A stretch of DNA of 64,000 nucleotides from Alphaproteobacteria bacterium (GTDB taxonomy: Bacteria; Pseudomonadota; Alphaproteobacteria; Sphingomonadales; JAKSBY01), in assembly GCA_021774625.1 (NCBI GenBank), contig JAJFIV010000027.1, positions 1 through 64,000 on the forward strand, read 5' to 3'. Positions within the stretch are counted from its first letter, which is position 1. Every line of letters begins with the position of its first letter. Positions 38,115 through 46,671 of this stretch are shown here, piece after piece. A program made the translations under genes and the position numbers. The notes under the pieces are model-generated. The model did no database searches and was not told the DNA's origin. It was given only the letters and a program-made list of their open reading frames with translations.

Positions 38115-38771
38115 CTACTTTCTGTTGATTTCGCCGGAGCCGGAAATCCGCATGCGGCGGACGCTCGGGTCGCCATAGACGTCCACCTCGCCGGAACCGC
38201 TGACCTCGACGGAAATATCGCCGGTGGCATGCACCGAGGCATCCCCCGACCCGCTGATTTCCACATCACCATTCCGGCAGATCAGATTCTGGGCTTCGAC
38301 ATCTCCGGAACCGGAAATATCGATTTCTATATCGCCGCAATTGCCTTCGGCGGTGATATCGCCGGAACCTGAGATGCTGAGTTCAACATTTCCGCCATCA
38401 ATACCGGTGATTTCCGCTTCGCCGGAACCTGAGATGCCGAAGCTTTCAAAGCTCGCCATGGAAATGGTTGCTTTGATATCGCCATGGTTCGACCAGCGGC
38501 CGTTTTTCTTGATGGAAATATAAAGGGTATCGCCTTTGACTTCGGTTTTGATATCGTCGATATCGTCTTCATCCGCCTGGATGGACACGGACTGACCGCC
38601 GCCAACGGTAACGACGGAATCGATGCTGCCTTTGGTGACGACTTTGGTGAAGGCCCCAACCTCGCGGCTTTCCGTCACATCCTTTGCCAGTACGATGGCC
38701 GGCGTGATGATTACCAAGGCTGCGCCGGCCAGCAGGGCTATGAGAAGTTTCTGTTTCAGGGTAATCTCCAT
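38115..38771 (-). CDS. DUF2807 (GIN) domain exported protein
   Basis: 218-residue protein with an N-terminal hydrophobic signal/anchor (LLIALLAGAALVIITPAIVLA) and a repetitive beta-solenoid domain. The motif SGSGD/E recurs about six times at roughly 15-30 residue spacing, as in the head GIN domain family. Probably periplasmic or surface-exposed. Function unknown. A related gene precedes it by 32 bp on the same strand. Confidence 0.85.
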   Translation of the reverse strand: MEITLKQKLLIALLAGAALVIITPAIVLAKDVTESREVGAFTKVVTKGSIDSVVTVGGGQSVSIQADEDDIDDIKTEVKGDTLYISIKKNGRWSNHGDIKATISMASFESFGISGSGEAEITGIDGGNVELSISGSGDITAEGNCGDIEIDISGSGDVEAQNLICRNGDVEISGSGDASVHATGDISVEVSGSGEVDVYGDPSVRRMRISGSGEINRK

Positions 38772-38803
38772 TTTTTAATCCTCGCTTTCTTTATTTTCGC
38801 CGT

Positions 38804-39457
38804 TTATTTAACTTCAAAATCACCAATCCCAGCAATGCGCGGACGCACGTCGGACGGCTTACCGTAAACATCGATATCACCAACCCCGTTGATTGCGGCA
38901 ACCACGCGTTTTGAAGCAAACACATCCGCATCGCCGGCGCCATTCAGGGTAATTTCAACATTTTCACATTCAAACTCTTCGGCATCCAGATCACCGGCGC
39001 CATTGATTTCAAATTCGGCTGAAATACATCTGCCGGAAATGTCGATATCGCCGGCGCCATCGATCGTGATCGCAAAATTCTCGCTGTCGACGCCGGTAAG
39101 GGTGGCGTCCGCCGCGCCCTCTATATGCAGGCTGTTCAGCTCCGCGACCGTAATATTGGCAACCACATCGGTATCCTTGCGCCAGCGGCCTTTTTTCATC
39201 TCGATAACCAGCGTATCACCATCCACCGAGGTTTCGACTTTTTGGATATATTCCTCATCCGCCGTGATTTCGACCGACTGAGGGCCGCCAACCGTCACAT
39301 TCAGCTCCAGCGCCCCCTGAATCAGGATTTTTGAAAATTCCGGAACATTCCGCGTTTCAGCGGCGTCATCCGCCACCGCAGGGGCTAAGGTCAAAGCGCC
39401 AGCCAGAGCAATCGCGACCAGAGAAGCCGAACCGGCCAATATAGGGGAAAATTTCAT
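38804..39457 (-). CDS. DUF2807 (GIN) domain exported protein
   Basis: 217-residue paralogue of the next gene. It has a signal peptide (MKFSPILAGSASLVAIALAG, cleavage near AVADD) and a beta-solenoid in which the repeated motif is GAGD rather than SGSGD. Charged, with three cysteines (CISAEFE, ECENVEI). The start at 39457 has GAGGAG 7 nt upstream and a well-placed promoter; the longer frame (to 39478) would begin inside that promoter. The tandem pair is unusual and suggests cell-envelope adaptation. Confidence 0.85.
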   Translation of the reverse strand: MKFSPILAGSASLVAIALAGALTLAPAVADDAAETRNVPEFSKILIQGALELNVTVGGPQSVEITADEEYIQKVETSVDGDTLVIEMKKGRWRKDTDVVANITVAELNSLHIEGAADATLTGVDSENFAITIDGAGDIDISGRCISAEFEINGAGDLDAEEFECENVEITLNGAGDADVFASKRVVAAINGVGDIDVYGKPSDVRPRIAGIGDFEVK

Positions 39458-39476
39458 GTGTGGTCTCCTCACCATC

Positions 39477-39518
39477 ATTGTATCATTTCGATATACTATA
39501 TATCAATTGGATATACTA
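39477..39518 (-). promoter_or_regulatory. Sigma-70-type promoter with phased operator repeats for the DUF2807 pair
   Basis: On the minus strand, TTGATA (39501-39506) and TACAAT (39477-39482) are separated by 18 bp, a strong -35/-10 pair. The 9-mer TAGTATATC occurs twice, 20 bp apart (39510-39518 just upstream of the -35, and 39490-39498 inside the spacer), so both face the same side of the helix. That places a repressor-like site over the promoter. The predicted transcript would start about 13 nt before the 39457 ATG. Confidence 0.65.
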
Positions 39519-39623
39519 ATACAAGCGGAATCTTTTACGACAATGTAATAATAGTATGACGTAAGGATCAGTGCAACAAAAATATCCTTGCCAAGAGCGG
39601 GAAAGGGCGCAAAACTCATACCA

Positions 39624-39977
39624 ATGGAGGATGAAGCGCCCATATATTCCCTGCCGGCGGGGCAAGGCTGCAAGGCCTCCCGGGTTTTCTTCAGCCGCGG
39701 CGAATTATGGCACATTCTGAATATCTATGGCCGCATGGTGGCGGCCGGCAAGTGGCGGGACTATGCCATTGATATGTTGCCGGATGCCGCCGTCTTTTCC
39801 GTTTATCGCCGGGCCAGCGAATTTCCCCGCTACCGCATCGTCAAACGTCCGGAACTTGCCCGCAAACAGGGGATATATTCTGTGCTCGCCCCGGATGGCC
39901 GGATCGTCAAACGGGGCCATTCCCTGCAAAGTCTTTTGCGAATGTTCGATACCAAGCTGATGCGCCTGGTAGACTGA
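39624..39977 (+). CDS. DUF2794 domain-containing protein
   Basis: 117-residue cytoplasmic protein typical of alphaproteobacteria. The conserved core is FSRGELWHILNIYGRMVAAGKWRDYAIDML followed by FPRYRIVKRPELARKQGIYSVL and GRIVKRGHSLQSLLRMFD. Function is unknown. The start is uncertain: the ATG at 39624 lacks a clear ribosome binding site, and a TTG at 39588 is possible. A bidirectional terminator separates it from the convergent Bax-inhibitor gene. Confidence 0.8.
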   Translation: MEDEAPIYSLPAGQGCKASRVFFSRGELWHILNIYGRMVAAGKWRDYAIDMLPDAAVFSVYRRASEFPRYRIVKRPELARKQGIYSVLAPDGRIVKRGHSLQSLLRMFDTKLMRLVD

Positions 39978-39985
39978 CTCCAATA

Positions 39986-40014
39986 AAAAACCCGGCCTTT
40001 TGAGCCGGGTTTTT
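39986..40014. terminator. Bidirectional intrinsic terminator
   Basis: AAAAACCCGGC (39986-39996) pairs with GCCGGGTTTTT (40004-40014). Runs of A before and T after allow it to end transcription in both directions, serving the DUF2794 gene on the plus strand and the Bax-inhibitor-1 gene on the minus strand. Confidence 0.9.
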
Positions 40015-40033
40015 CTGGTAGCTGAACCTGTCC

Positions 40034-40792
40034 TTAGTTGCGGTTTCCAAACAGGCGAAGCAGCATGATAAACATATTGATGAAATCGAGATAGAGCATT
40101 AATGCGCCCATGATTGCCTTTTTGCTGGCTGTCTCGTGGCTGTCGCCTTCAAAATAGGCCTCCTTGATTTTCTGCGTATCGTAAGCTGTCAGGCCGGCAA
40201 AAATCAGAACGCCGAGCAGCGAGATCGCGTAATAAAGAGCGGGTGACGCCAGAAACCAGTTCACGACCATGGCAATGATAATGCCGATCAGGCCCATAAA
40301 CAGGAACGTTCCCCAGCCGCTTAAATCCTTCTTGGTCGTATAGCCGTAAAGGCTGAGCGAGCCGAAGGCCGCAGCAGTAATGAAGAACACCCGGGCGATG
40401 CTGCCGCCCGTATACATGAAAAAGATTGAGGACAGTGACAGCCCCATCAATGTGGCGAAAGCCCAGAATACGGCCTGGTTTGCCTTCGCGCTCATCCGTG
40501 AAAAACCGCCAAAACTCAGCAGCAGAACAAGCGCAAGAGGCGAAAAAGCGACGATCATGCCAAGCATTGAATAACCGGTCACTTGACCGAGGGGCGTCAC
40601 TTCGTAAAGCATGTCGCGGATCGGTGCGAAAGAATAGCCGAGCCAGGCCATAATGCCGGTCAGCAGGACACCGGACGCCATATAGTTATAGACCCGCAGC
40701 ATATAACTGCGAAGGCCTTCATCAATTTCCGCGCGCGACCGGACATCTGTGCCGGAAACGCCGAAACGCCGTTGTTGTTCAAATTCAGCCAT
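40034..40792 (-). CDS. Bax inhibitor-1/YccA family membrane protein
   Basis: 252-residue polytopic protein with about seven membrane helices. Family signs include LRSYMLRVYNYMASGVLLTGI near the N-terminus and the aspartate pair in LIFAGLTAYDTQKIKEAY, followed by LYLDFINMFIMLLRLFG near the end. Bacterial members act as pH-sensitive calcium leak channels or interact with FtsH. It lies upstream of the 40862-41038 repeat-flanked element. No known ybhL-type leader hairpin was seen in the 69 bp before that element. Confidence 0.92.
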   Translation of the reverse strand: MAEFEQQRRFGVSGTDVRSRAEIDEGLRSYMLRVYNYMASGVLLTGIMAWLGYSFAPIRDMLYEVTPLGQVTGYSMLGMIVAFSPLALVLLLSFGGFSRMSAKANQAVFWAFATLMGLSLSSIFFMYTGGSIARVFFITAAAFGSLSLYGYTTKKDLSGWGTFLFMGLIGIIIAMVVNWFLASPALYYAISLLGVLIFAGLTAYDTQKIKEAYFEGDSHETASKKAIMGALMLYLDFINMFIMLLRLFGNRN

Positions 40793-40861
40793 GGTCTATT
40801 CCCTTATTTATGCAGAATTCAGTTGTTAATATCGTCCTCTTTCGCTGCTTTTTCAAGGGCC

Positions 40862-41038
40862 AGGATCAGGCCCCATTAAATTCATCTATTCTGCGCCTCG
40901 CCATTGATTTCCGGACAGGCACAGGGATGCAGGAAATATAGCATATTTTCAAAGCCTTGTAACGCATCCGGGAAACAGGGGCGGGAGCGCCCGAAGGGTT
41001 TTGAACAGAATTGCATGAATTGAATGGGGCCTGATCCT
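40862..41038. mobile_element. 177-bp element with 24-bp terminal inverted repeats (MITE-like)
   Basis: The left end (40862-40885) and the reverse complement of the right end (41015-41038) match at 23 of 24 bases, beginning AGGATCAGGCCCCATT. Weaker symmetry (ATTCTG) continues inward for another 10 bases. The interior has no convincing gene. The right end overlaps the TAG stop codon of ybbP by two bases, so the element abuts the gene 3' end exactly. No clear target-site duplication is visible, so transposition is not proven. Confidence 0.55.
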
Positions 41039-43577
41039 AATTCTCCCTTAATATTCTCGCCGGTTTGGCCGCCAGAGCCCGCCACGTGCCTGCGAGCCCG
41101 AAAAAGATGGTAATCGCAATACTTGAAACGATGGTTAAGATCATCGCGCCCGGTAAAAACGTATAAGTCATATCCATCACCTCATGCACGACGACATAGC
41201 CCGCCAGCGTCCCCAGCCCGATGGCAACAATCCCCGTCACCAGGCCAAGTATAGCATATTCCGTAACGTAAGCACGGAGCACATCCCTGCGAATGGCCCC
41301 CAGCACTTTCAGGATCACCGCATCATAAACCCGGTGCCGGTGTCCCGCCGCCAGCGCCCCCGCCAGAACCAGAATTCCGGCAATAACCGTAATCAACGCC
41401 GTGACCCGCACCGCTGTACCGATCTGTTGCAGCATCCCGTTAAGGCTGTCGAAAACATCCTTCATGCGAACCGCCGTGACGTGGGGCAGACTGTCGGTCA
41501 CCGCCCGGTGCACCAGCGGTTCCGCCTCCGCTGTCGCCGCAAGGGTGCTGAGATAGGTATAGGGAGCTGCATCAAGCGCTCCCGGCGCAAAAACAATCAG
41601 AAAATTGAGACCGAGATCGTCCCAGTTGATGCGGCGTAAATTGGCGACGGTCGCGGTGATTTCCCGGCCCAACACATTGACGGTCATGGTGTCACCAAGC
41701 TTGAGACCCAATCCGGCGGCCTCGTCAACACCCAGCGAGACCAGGGGTGGCCCTGAATAATCAGCCGGCCACCAGTCCCCTTCCACCAGTTCATTCCCTT
41801 TGGGAATCCCGGTGGCAAAGGTAAGACCGCGGTCACCGCGCACCACCCAGCGGACGTCCGAGGCGATTTCCGCATCCGCGACCGGCACCCCGTTCAAAAA
41901 TTCCACCTTGCCCCGCAGCGACGGGACCGTGCGGACATCACTGACGCCGGCAATAGCGTTCACCGTCTGCAGATAGCCTTCGTGTTCATCCTTCTGGATA
42001 TCGATAAAGAAAAAGGCGGGGGCCTTGTCGGGCAAGCTTTCCGCCACCTGCAGATTGAGATTGCCTTCCACCAGCGCAATCACCGCGAACAGCGTGAAAC
42101 CAAGCCCCAGGGAAAGAACCACCGGACCCGTGGCCGAGCCGGGCCGGTGAATATTCGCAATGGCAATGCGCAGACCCGGTCGTTTGAAGCGCGGCATTCG
42201 CGCCGCTGCTTTCTGAATCAGCCAGCCGGTGAAACGAAGCAGCAAAAGGCTTCCCGCTGCCGCTGCAGCAAATCCGGCAGCCAGGGCCTTCAATGGATTG
42301 AGTCCGATGGCCAGCGCGATAATGGCTGCTATCGAGCCGATAATCACCGCGATATATTTTAATTCTGGCAGCCTTCTTTCGGGGGCTATCAGGCTGCGGA
42401 ACAGTCTTGCAGCCGGAATTTCCCGCGCGCGCGCCAACGGCCAGACAGCAAACGCGAGCGTGATCAGGAACCCGTATGCACTTGCCGTCACCAGTGTGCC
42501 GAGATGAATGCCCCCTTCCGGCGAAATGGGCAATTGATCGGACAGAGCTTCGGTAAATAACAGCGGAATCCCGGCGCCGATCAGGAGACCGGCCACAATG
42601 GACACTAGGGCCAGCCCCATCACCTGCGCCAGATATATGCGGAAGATCAATGCCCCTTCCGCCCCGAGCACTTTCAGGATCGCGATGGTTTCCGTCTTGG
42701 AATCAAGATAGGCGCGCACCGCGTTGCCGACGCCGACGCCGCCCACCACCAGTGCCGTCAATCCGACCAGAGTGAGAAACATGCCCATGCGATTGACAAA
42801 ATTACGGATACCCGGCGCACTGTTGGAATGATCACGCACCCGCCAGGATTCATCGGCAAAGCGTTCATTGGTTTGTTCGACCCAGGCTTTGGTGTCGGTT
42901 TCTTCCGGCATGCGGATGCGGTAATGATAATTGACCAGACTGCCGACCCGGATCAGGCCGGTATCGTCCATGGCCTCAAGGCCGATCATCGCCGTCGGCC
43001 CCAGCTGAAAGCCCTCATTGGCCCGGTCCGGTTCCTTTTCGAGAAGGGCCCTCACCGTAAAGGCGGCATCGCCGATCAGCACTTCATCGCCGACGCCTAT
43101 GCGCAGCCGTTCGGCCAGGGTTGGCGCAATCACCGCGCCCCAGTGGCTGACTTCTTTCTGAAAAAGCGACGCGCGGTTCGCCTCCGGCGTCAGCGCCATC
43201 TCGCCATAAAGCGGGTAGGCGCCGTCAACTGCTTTCAGTTCGACCAGGGTCCTCTCACCGCTCCGGCTGGCGCGGGCCATGGCGCGCATGCGCATCAGGC
43301 TGGAAACGTCGCCGGCCTGTTCAAAATAGGCCCGCTGTTCCGCATTGGCCTCCTGTTGAAAAACCCGGACTTCCGCATCACCGCCCAGAAGCGCCCGGCT
43401 TTCGGTCCGCAAACCGTCGAGCAACGCATCGGTCAGGGCGCCGACCCCGGCGATGGCGGCCACACCCAGCGCCAGACAGGCAAAGAAAACCCGGAACCCT
43501 TTCAGCCCGCCGCGAAATTCCCGAAGCGCAAAACGCAGGGTCAGGGGCAGACGAGAATAGCCGTGGCTGGCGCTCAC
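41037..43577 (-). CDS. FtsX-like ABC transporter permease (YbbP-like)
   Basis: 846-residue membrane protein with one N-terminal helix, two FtsX/MacB-type domains, and about ten membrane segments, paired with the downstream-facing ATPase. E. coli YbbP has the same size and shares gene order (tesA diverging from ybbA-ybbP). N-terminus LRFALREFRGGLKGFRVFFACLALG, with conserved VGNAVRAYLDSKTETIAILKVLGA. The start is a GTG at 43577 that overlaps the ATPase stop codon by 4 bp. Longer frames exist but run into the ATPase gene. The stop codon TAG is contributed by the flanking repeat element. Confidence 0.85.
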   Translation of the reverse strand: MSASHGYSRLPLTLRFALREFRGGLKGFRVFFACLALGVAAIAGVGALTDALLDGLRTESRALLGGDAEVRVFQQEANAEQRAYFEQAGDVSSLMRMRAMARASRSGERTLVELKAVDGAYPLYGEMALTPEANRASLFQKEVSHWGAVIAPTLAERLRIGVGDEVLIGDAAFTVRALLEKEPDRANEGFQLGPTAMIGLEAMDDTGLIRVGSLVNYHYRIRMPEETDTKAWVEQTNERFADESWRVRDHSNSAPGIRNFVNRMGMFLTLVGLTALVVGGVGVGNAVRAYLDSKTETIAILKVLGAEGALIFRIYLAQVMGLALVSIVAGLLIGAGIPLLFTEALSDQLPISPEGGIHLGTLVTASAYGFLITLAFAVWPLARAREIPAARLFRSLIAPERRLPELKYIAVIIGSIAAIIALAIGLNPLKALAAGFAAAAAGSLLLLRFTGWLIQKAAARMPRFKRPGLRIAIANIHRPGSATGPVVLSLGLGFTLFAVIALVEGNLNLQVAESLPDKAPAFFFIDIQKDEHEGYLQTVNAIAGVSDVRTVPSLRGKVEFLNGVPVADAEIASDVRWVVRGDRGLTFATGIPKGNELVEGDWWPADYSGPPLVSLGVDEAAGLGLKLGDTMTVNVLGREITATVANLRRINWDDLGLNFLIVFAPGALDAAPYTYLSTLAATAEAEPLVHRAVTDSLPHVTAVRMKDVFDSLNGMLQQIGTAVRVTALITVIAGILVLAGALAAGHRHRVYDAVILKVLGAIRRDVLRAYVTEYAILGLVTGIVAIGLGTLAGYVVVHEVMDMTYTFLPGAMILTIVSSIAITIFFGLAGTWRALAAKPARILREN

Positions 43578-44308
43578 GATCCGGCCACCGTTTTCAGTTC
43601 GGCGCGCCTTGCCGCATGGCCGGTGATTTCCTCGCGGGCGATCAGGCCGTCGGACATATGCAAAATACGGTCGCAACGGGCGGCAAGCGAAGGATCGTGG
43701 GTCACCAGCACCAGTGTCGTATCCCGCTGATCGTGCATATTGAACATCAGATCAATGATGGCGTTGCCGGTGGCGCTGTCCAGATTGCCGGTGGGCTCAT
43801 CGGCAAAGAGGATTTTAGGCTCCGGCGCGAGGGCGCGGGCGAGCGCCACGCGCTGCTGTTCGCCGCCCGAAAGCTGGGTCGGATAATGTTCGACCCGCGG
43901 GCCAAGACCAACCGCCGCCAGTTCCTCTTCCGCCCGCTCAAAGGCATCCTTGTGCCCGGCCAGCTCCAGCGGCACCGCGACATTTTCCAGGGCGGTCATG
44001 GTCGGGATCAGGTGAAAGGACTGTAAAACAATCCCCAGCCGCTGACGCCTGTGGAGCGCCAGACCGTCTTCGCTTTGCTGACCCAGTTCAAGACCGTCAA
44101 CAATGACCGTGCCGCTAGAGGCGCGTTCCAGTCCGGTCATGATGGCGAGTAACGTGGACTTTCCCGACCCCGAAGGGCCGACAATACCGAGCGCTTCGCC
44201 GGGCGCCACCGACAAATCAATTCCACGAAGGATATTGACCTCGCCCGCTCCACTCACCAATGTTAAATGTATATCGTGTAGTTGAATAATAACATCACTT
44301 GCTGTCAT
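43574..44308 (-). CDS. ybbA: ABC transporter ATP-binding protein (YbbA/LolD type)
   Basis: 244-residue ATPase. Walker [20 protein letters not shown]-loop [15 protein letters not shown], signature [19 protein letters not shown], Walker [13 protein letters not shown] and H-loop VTHDP. Probably an outer-envelope lipid or substrate exporter component partnered with the YbbP-like permease. The ATG at 44308 is chosen because GGA lies 8 nt upstream; longer frames extend into the divergent esterase gene. The two start codons are only 13 bp apart. Confidence 0.9.
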   Translation of the reverse strand: MTASDVIIQLHDIHLTLVSGAGEVNILRGIDLSVAPGEALGIVGPSGSGKSTLLAIMTGLERASSGTVIVDGLELGQQSEDGLALHRRQRLGIVLQSFHLIPTMTALENVAVPLELAGHKDAFERAEEELAAVGLGPRVEHYPTQLSGGEQQRVALARALAPEPKILFADEPTGNLDSATGNAIIDLMFNMHDQRDTTLVLVTHDPSLAARCDRILHMSDGLIAREEITGHAARRAELKTVAGS

Positions 44309-44320
44309 ATTGGATTCCAG

Positions 44321-45031
44321 ATGAAACCTGTTTTTTATAATTCTAACGGATATGTGGTAAAAACAAGGGAAATCAAGCGATTTATCCGTGTTTTGAGCGC
44401 CTTTGCGGCTGTCTTCATCATCATCGCAGTGCCGGCAGGCGAAAGCAAGGCCAATGGCGGCAAGGCTGATGAAACCGTGATCGTCGCCATGGGAGACAGC
44501 CTGTCTGCCGGCTACCGGCTGGAGCCGGACGCGTCTTTTCCGGCGCAGCTTCAATCTCACCTTCAGAAAAATGGTCATGCGGTCCGCGTCATCAACGCGG
44601 GTGTTTCCGGTGATACGTCATCCAGCGGCAGGGCGCGGCTCGACTGGGTTTTATCGGATATTCCGAATGGCCGGCCCGGCCTTCTGATCCTTGAACTGGG
44701 ATCGAATGATGCGCTGCGTGGTGTGGAACCCGCCATCGTGCGCAATAATCTCGATTATATACTGGAAAAACTGGCGGAACGCGACATCCCGGTCCTGCTG
44801 GTCGGGATGATAGCACCTCCCAATCTCGGCCAGGAATACAGCGCGGAATTCAACACCATCTTTCCCGATCTTGCGGAAAAATATCAGACCGTACTTTATC
44901 CTTTTTTCCTGGAGGGCGTCGCCGCTGATCCCGCGCTCAATCTTGATGACGGCATCCACCCCAACAGGGAGGGCATTGGCATCATCGTGGAAAAAATCGC
45001 GCCCTTTGTTTTAACCGCCCTCGAAAAATAA
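44321..45031 (+). CDS. tesA: SGNH-hydrolase arylesterase (TesA-like)
   Basis: Secreted lipase/thioesterase of about 236 residues. The SGNH blocks are visible: GDSLSAGYRL (Ser), INAGVSGDTSSSG (Gly), ELGSNDALRG (Asn) and DGIHPNREG (Asp-His). A signal peptide sits in FIRVLSAFAAVFIIIAVPAG. The start is uncertain: ATG at 44321 is used; a GTG at 44354 or an earlier ATG at 44282 are alternatives. It diverges from ybbA as in E. coli. Symbol by similarity. Confidence 0.82.
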   Translation: MKPVFYNSNGYVVKTREIKRFIRVLSAFAAVFIIIAVPAGESKANGGKADETVIVAMGDSLSAGYRLEPDASFPAQLQSHLQKNGHAVRVINAGVSGDTSSSGRARLDWVLSDIPNGRPGLLILELGSNDALRGVEPAIVRNNLDYILEKLAERDIPVLLVGMIAPPNLGQEYSAEFNTIFPDLAEKYQTVLYPFFLEGVAADPALNLDDGIHPNREGIGIIVEKIAPFVLTALEK

Positions 45032-45038
45032 CCGGTAG

Positions 45039-46079
45039 ATGGATGATCGCCCGTTAGGAACCAGCGGTCTTTCGGTGAGCCGTCTCGCGCTTGGCACCAT
45101 GACCTATGGCGCGCAGAATACCCGGGCCGAAGCCTTCGCGCAGTTGGATTACGCCCGGGATCAGGGCATTAACTTCATCGATACGGCCGAAATGTATCCG
45201 TCGCCGCCCAGGGAGGAATGGCAGGGGACAACGGAAAGCATTATCGGCAGCTGGCTCACGAAACGAAAGACGCGGGCCAAGATCATTCTCGCCGGGAAAG
45301 TCGCGGGACCTGGCATCATGCCCTATATCCGGGACGGGAAGGTCCGGCTGGACCGGCGCAATATCGATGCCGCCATTGAAGCGAGCCTGAAGCGGCTGCG
45401 GACCGATTATATCGATCTTTATCAGGTCCACTGGCCGGACCGGGACACCAATTTTTTCGGCCGGCTCGGCTATACGGGTGAGGCGACAACGGACGGTTCG
45501 GTTCCCATTGAAGAAACACTGGGCGCGCTCGCCCGTCATGTGGAAAAAGGCACGATCCGCCATATCGGCGTTTCCAATGAAACGCCATGGGGGCTCGGCC
45601 AATATCTGAAAGCGTCTGAACGCAAGGACTTGCCGCGCATTCAGTCGATCCAGAACCCCTATCACCTGCTCAACCGCAGTTTTGAAGTGGGACTGGCGGA
45701 AATATCCGTCCGCGAACAGATCGGTCTGCTCGCCTATTCTCCGCTCGCCATGGGTTATTTGACAGGGAAATATCTGGGCGGGGCAAAGCCCGCAGGGGCC
45801 CGCCACTCGCTCTATGATTTCTATGCCCGCTATAATACGCCGCGGCGCGATCCGGCGGTTGCGGCTTATGTGGATTTTGCCAGGGATCACGGCCTTGACC
45901 CCGCGCAGATGGCGCTTGCCTTCGTCCTCAGCCGTCCGTTTGTGACAGCGGCCATAATCGGCGCCACAAATCTTCAGCAATTACAGTCCAACATCGCTGC
46001 GCGTGACATTATCCTGAATGATGATATCATGACGGGACTGCAGGAAATCTATCTGCTGCATCAGGACCCCTGTCCTTAA
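45039..46079 (+). CDS. tas: NADP(H)-dependent aldo-keto reductase (Tas-like)
   Basis: 346 residues, the same length as E. coli Tas. Aldo-keto reductase fold: GTMTYGAQN at the N-terminus, catalytic Tyr in DTAEMYPSPP, HIGVSNETPWGL and the NADP-binding region near FVTAAIIGATNLQQLQSN. The Asp and Tyr of the catalytic set are preserved. It begins 7 bp after the esterase gene and 10 bp before thpR, suggesting one plus-strand message. Physiological substrate unknown. Confidence 0.87.
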   Translation: MDDRPLGTSGLSVSRLALGTMTYGAQNTRAEAFAQLDYARDQGINFIDTAEMYPSPPREEWQGTTESIIGSWLTKRKTRAKIILAGKVAGPGIMPYIRDGKVRLDRRNIDAAIEASLKRLRTDYIDLYQVHWPDRDTNFFGRLGYTGEATTDGSVPIEETLGALARHVEKGTIRHIGVSNETPWGLGQYLKASERKDLPRIQSIQNPYHLLNRSFEVGLAEISVREQIGLLAYSPLAMGYLTGKYLGGAKPAGARHSLYDFYARYNTPRRDPAVAAYVDFARDHGLDPAQMALAFVLSRPFVTAAIIGATNLQQLQSNIAARDIILNDDIMTGLQEIYLLHQDPCP

Positions 46080-46089
46080 GGAGGCACCA

Positions 46090-46671
46090 ATGCGTCTTTT
46101 TGTCGGCATAGACTTACCGGATCCTATCAAAGACAGATTGCTGCTGCTTCAGGGCGGGATCGAAGGGACGCGCTGGCAACGGCGCGATCAGCTCCATCTC
46201 ACCCTCCGCTTCATCGGAGAGATCAATGGCCGGGAGGCCGATGAAATTCATTTCGCGCTGGATGGCATCCGTTTCCGGACTTTTGATATGGCTCTCACCG
46301 GCGTCGGCTTTTTTGGCAAGGAATATAAGCCCCGGCATCTTTGGGCCGGCGTGCGGCGGCCCGAACCGCTTATGCACCTGCATGAAAAAATTGACCGGGC
46401 GTTGACTTTCGCGGGTATTGACGCTGAACAGCGGAAATACAGGCCCCATGTAACGCTCGCCCGTCTTAAAGGCCGGCCTGAGTTCGCTCCATTCCTGGCC
46501 GCCCATAATGATTTCCGCACACAGAGTTTCCGGGTCGATCATTTCTGCCTCTTTTCCAGCCATTTGCATCGGGACGGGGCGGACTACCGGATTGAGGAAA
46601 TCTATCCGGCGTCAGACGCCATGCTGTTGGAGGATGTGATCAATATTCTTGATATACCCGCCGCCGAATAA
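46090..46671 (+). CDS. thpR: RNA 2',3'-cyclic phosphodiesterase (2H phosphoesterase)
   Basis: 193 residues. The two HxTx motifs that define the 2H family are present: HLTL at H36 and HVTL at H120. N-terminal RLFVGIDLPDPIKDRLLLLQ matches ThpR/LigT. AAGGAGG lies 6 nt before the ATG. Its last 60 nt overlap the fructosamine kinase gene on the opposite strand (46612-46671), so the two genes share 3' ends. Confidence 0.92.
   Translation: MRLFVGIDLPDPIKDRLLLLQGGIEGTRWQRRDQLHLTLRFIGEINGREADEIHFALDGIRFRTFDMALTGVGFFGKEYKPRHLWAGVRRPEPLMHLHEKIDRALTFAGIDAEQRKYRPHVTLARLKGRPEFAPFLAAHNDFRTQSFRVDHFCLFSSHLHRDGADYRIEEIYPASDAMLLEDVINILDIPAAE

Noticed and set aside
40882-41085. 67-codon minus-strand frame overlapping the repeat-flanked element
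   Set aside because: It crosses the element boundary and the ybbP end; no site or similarity.
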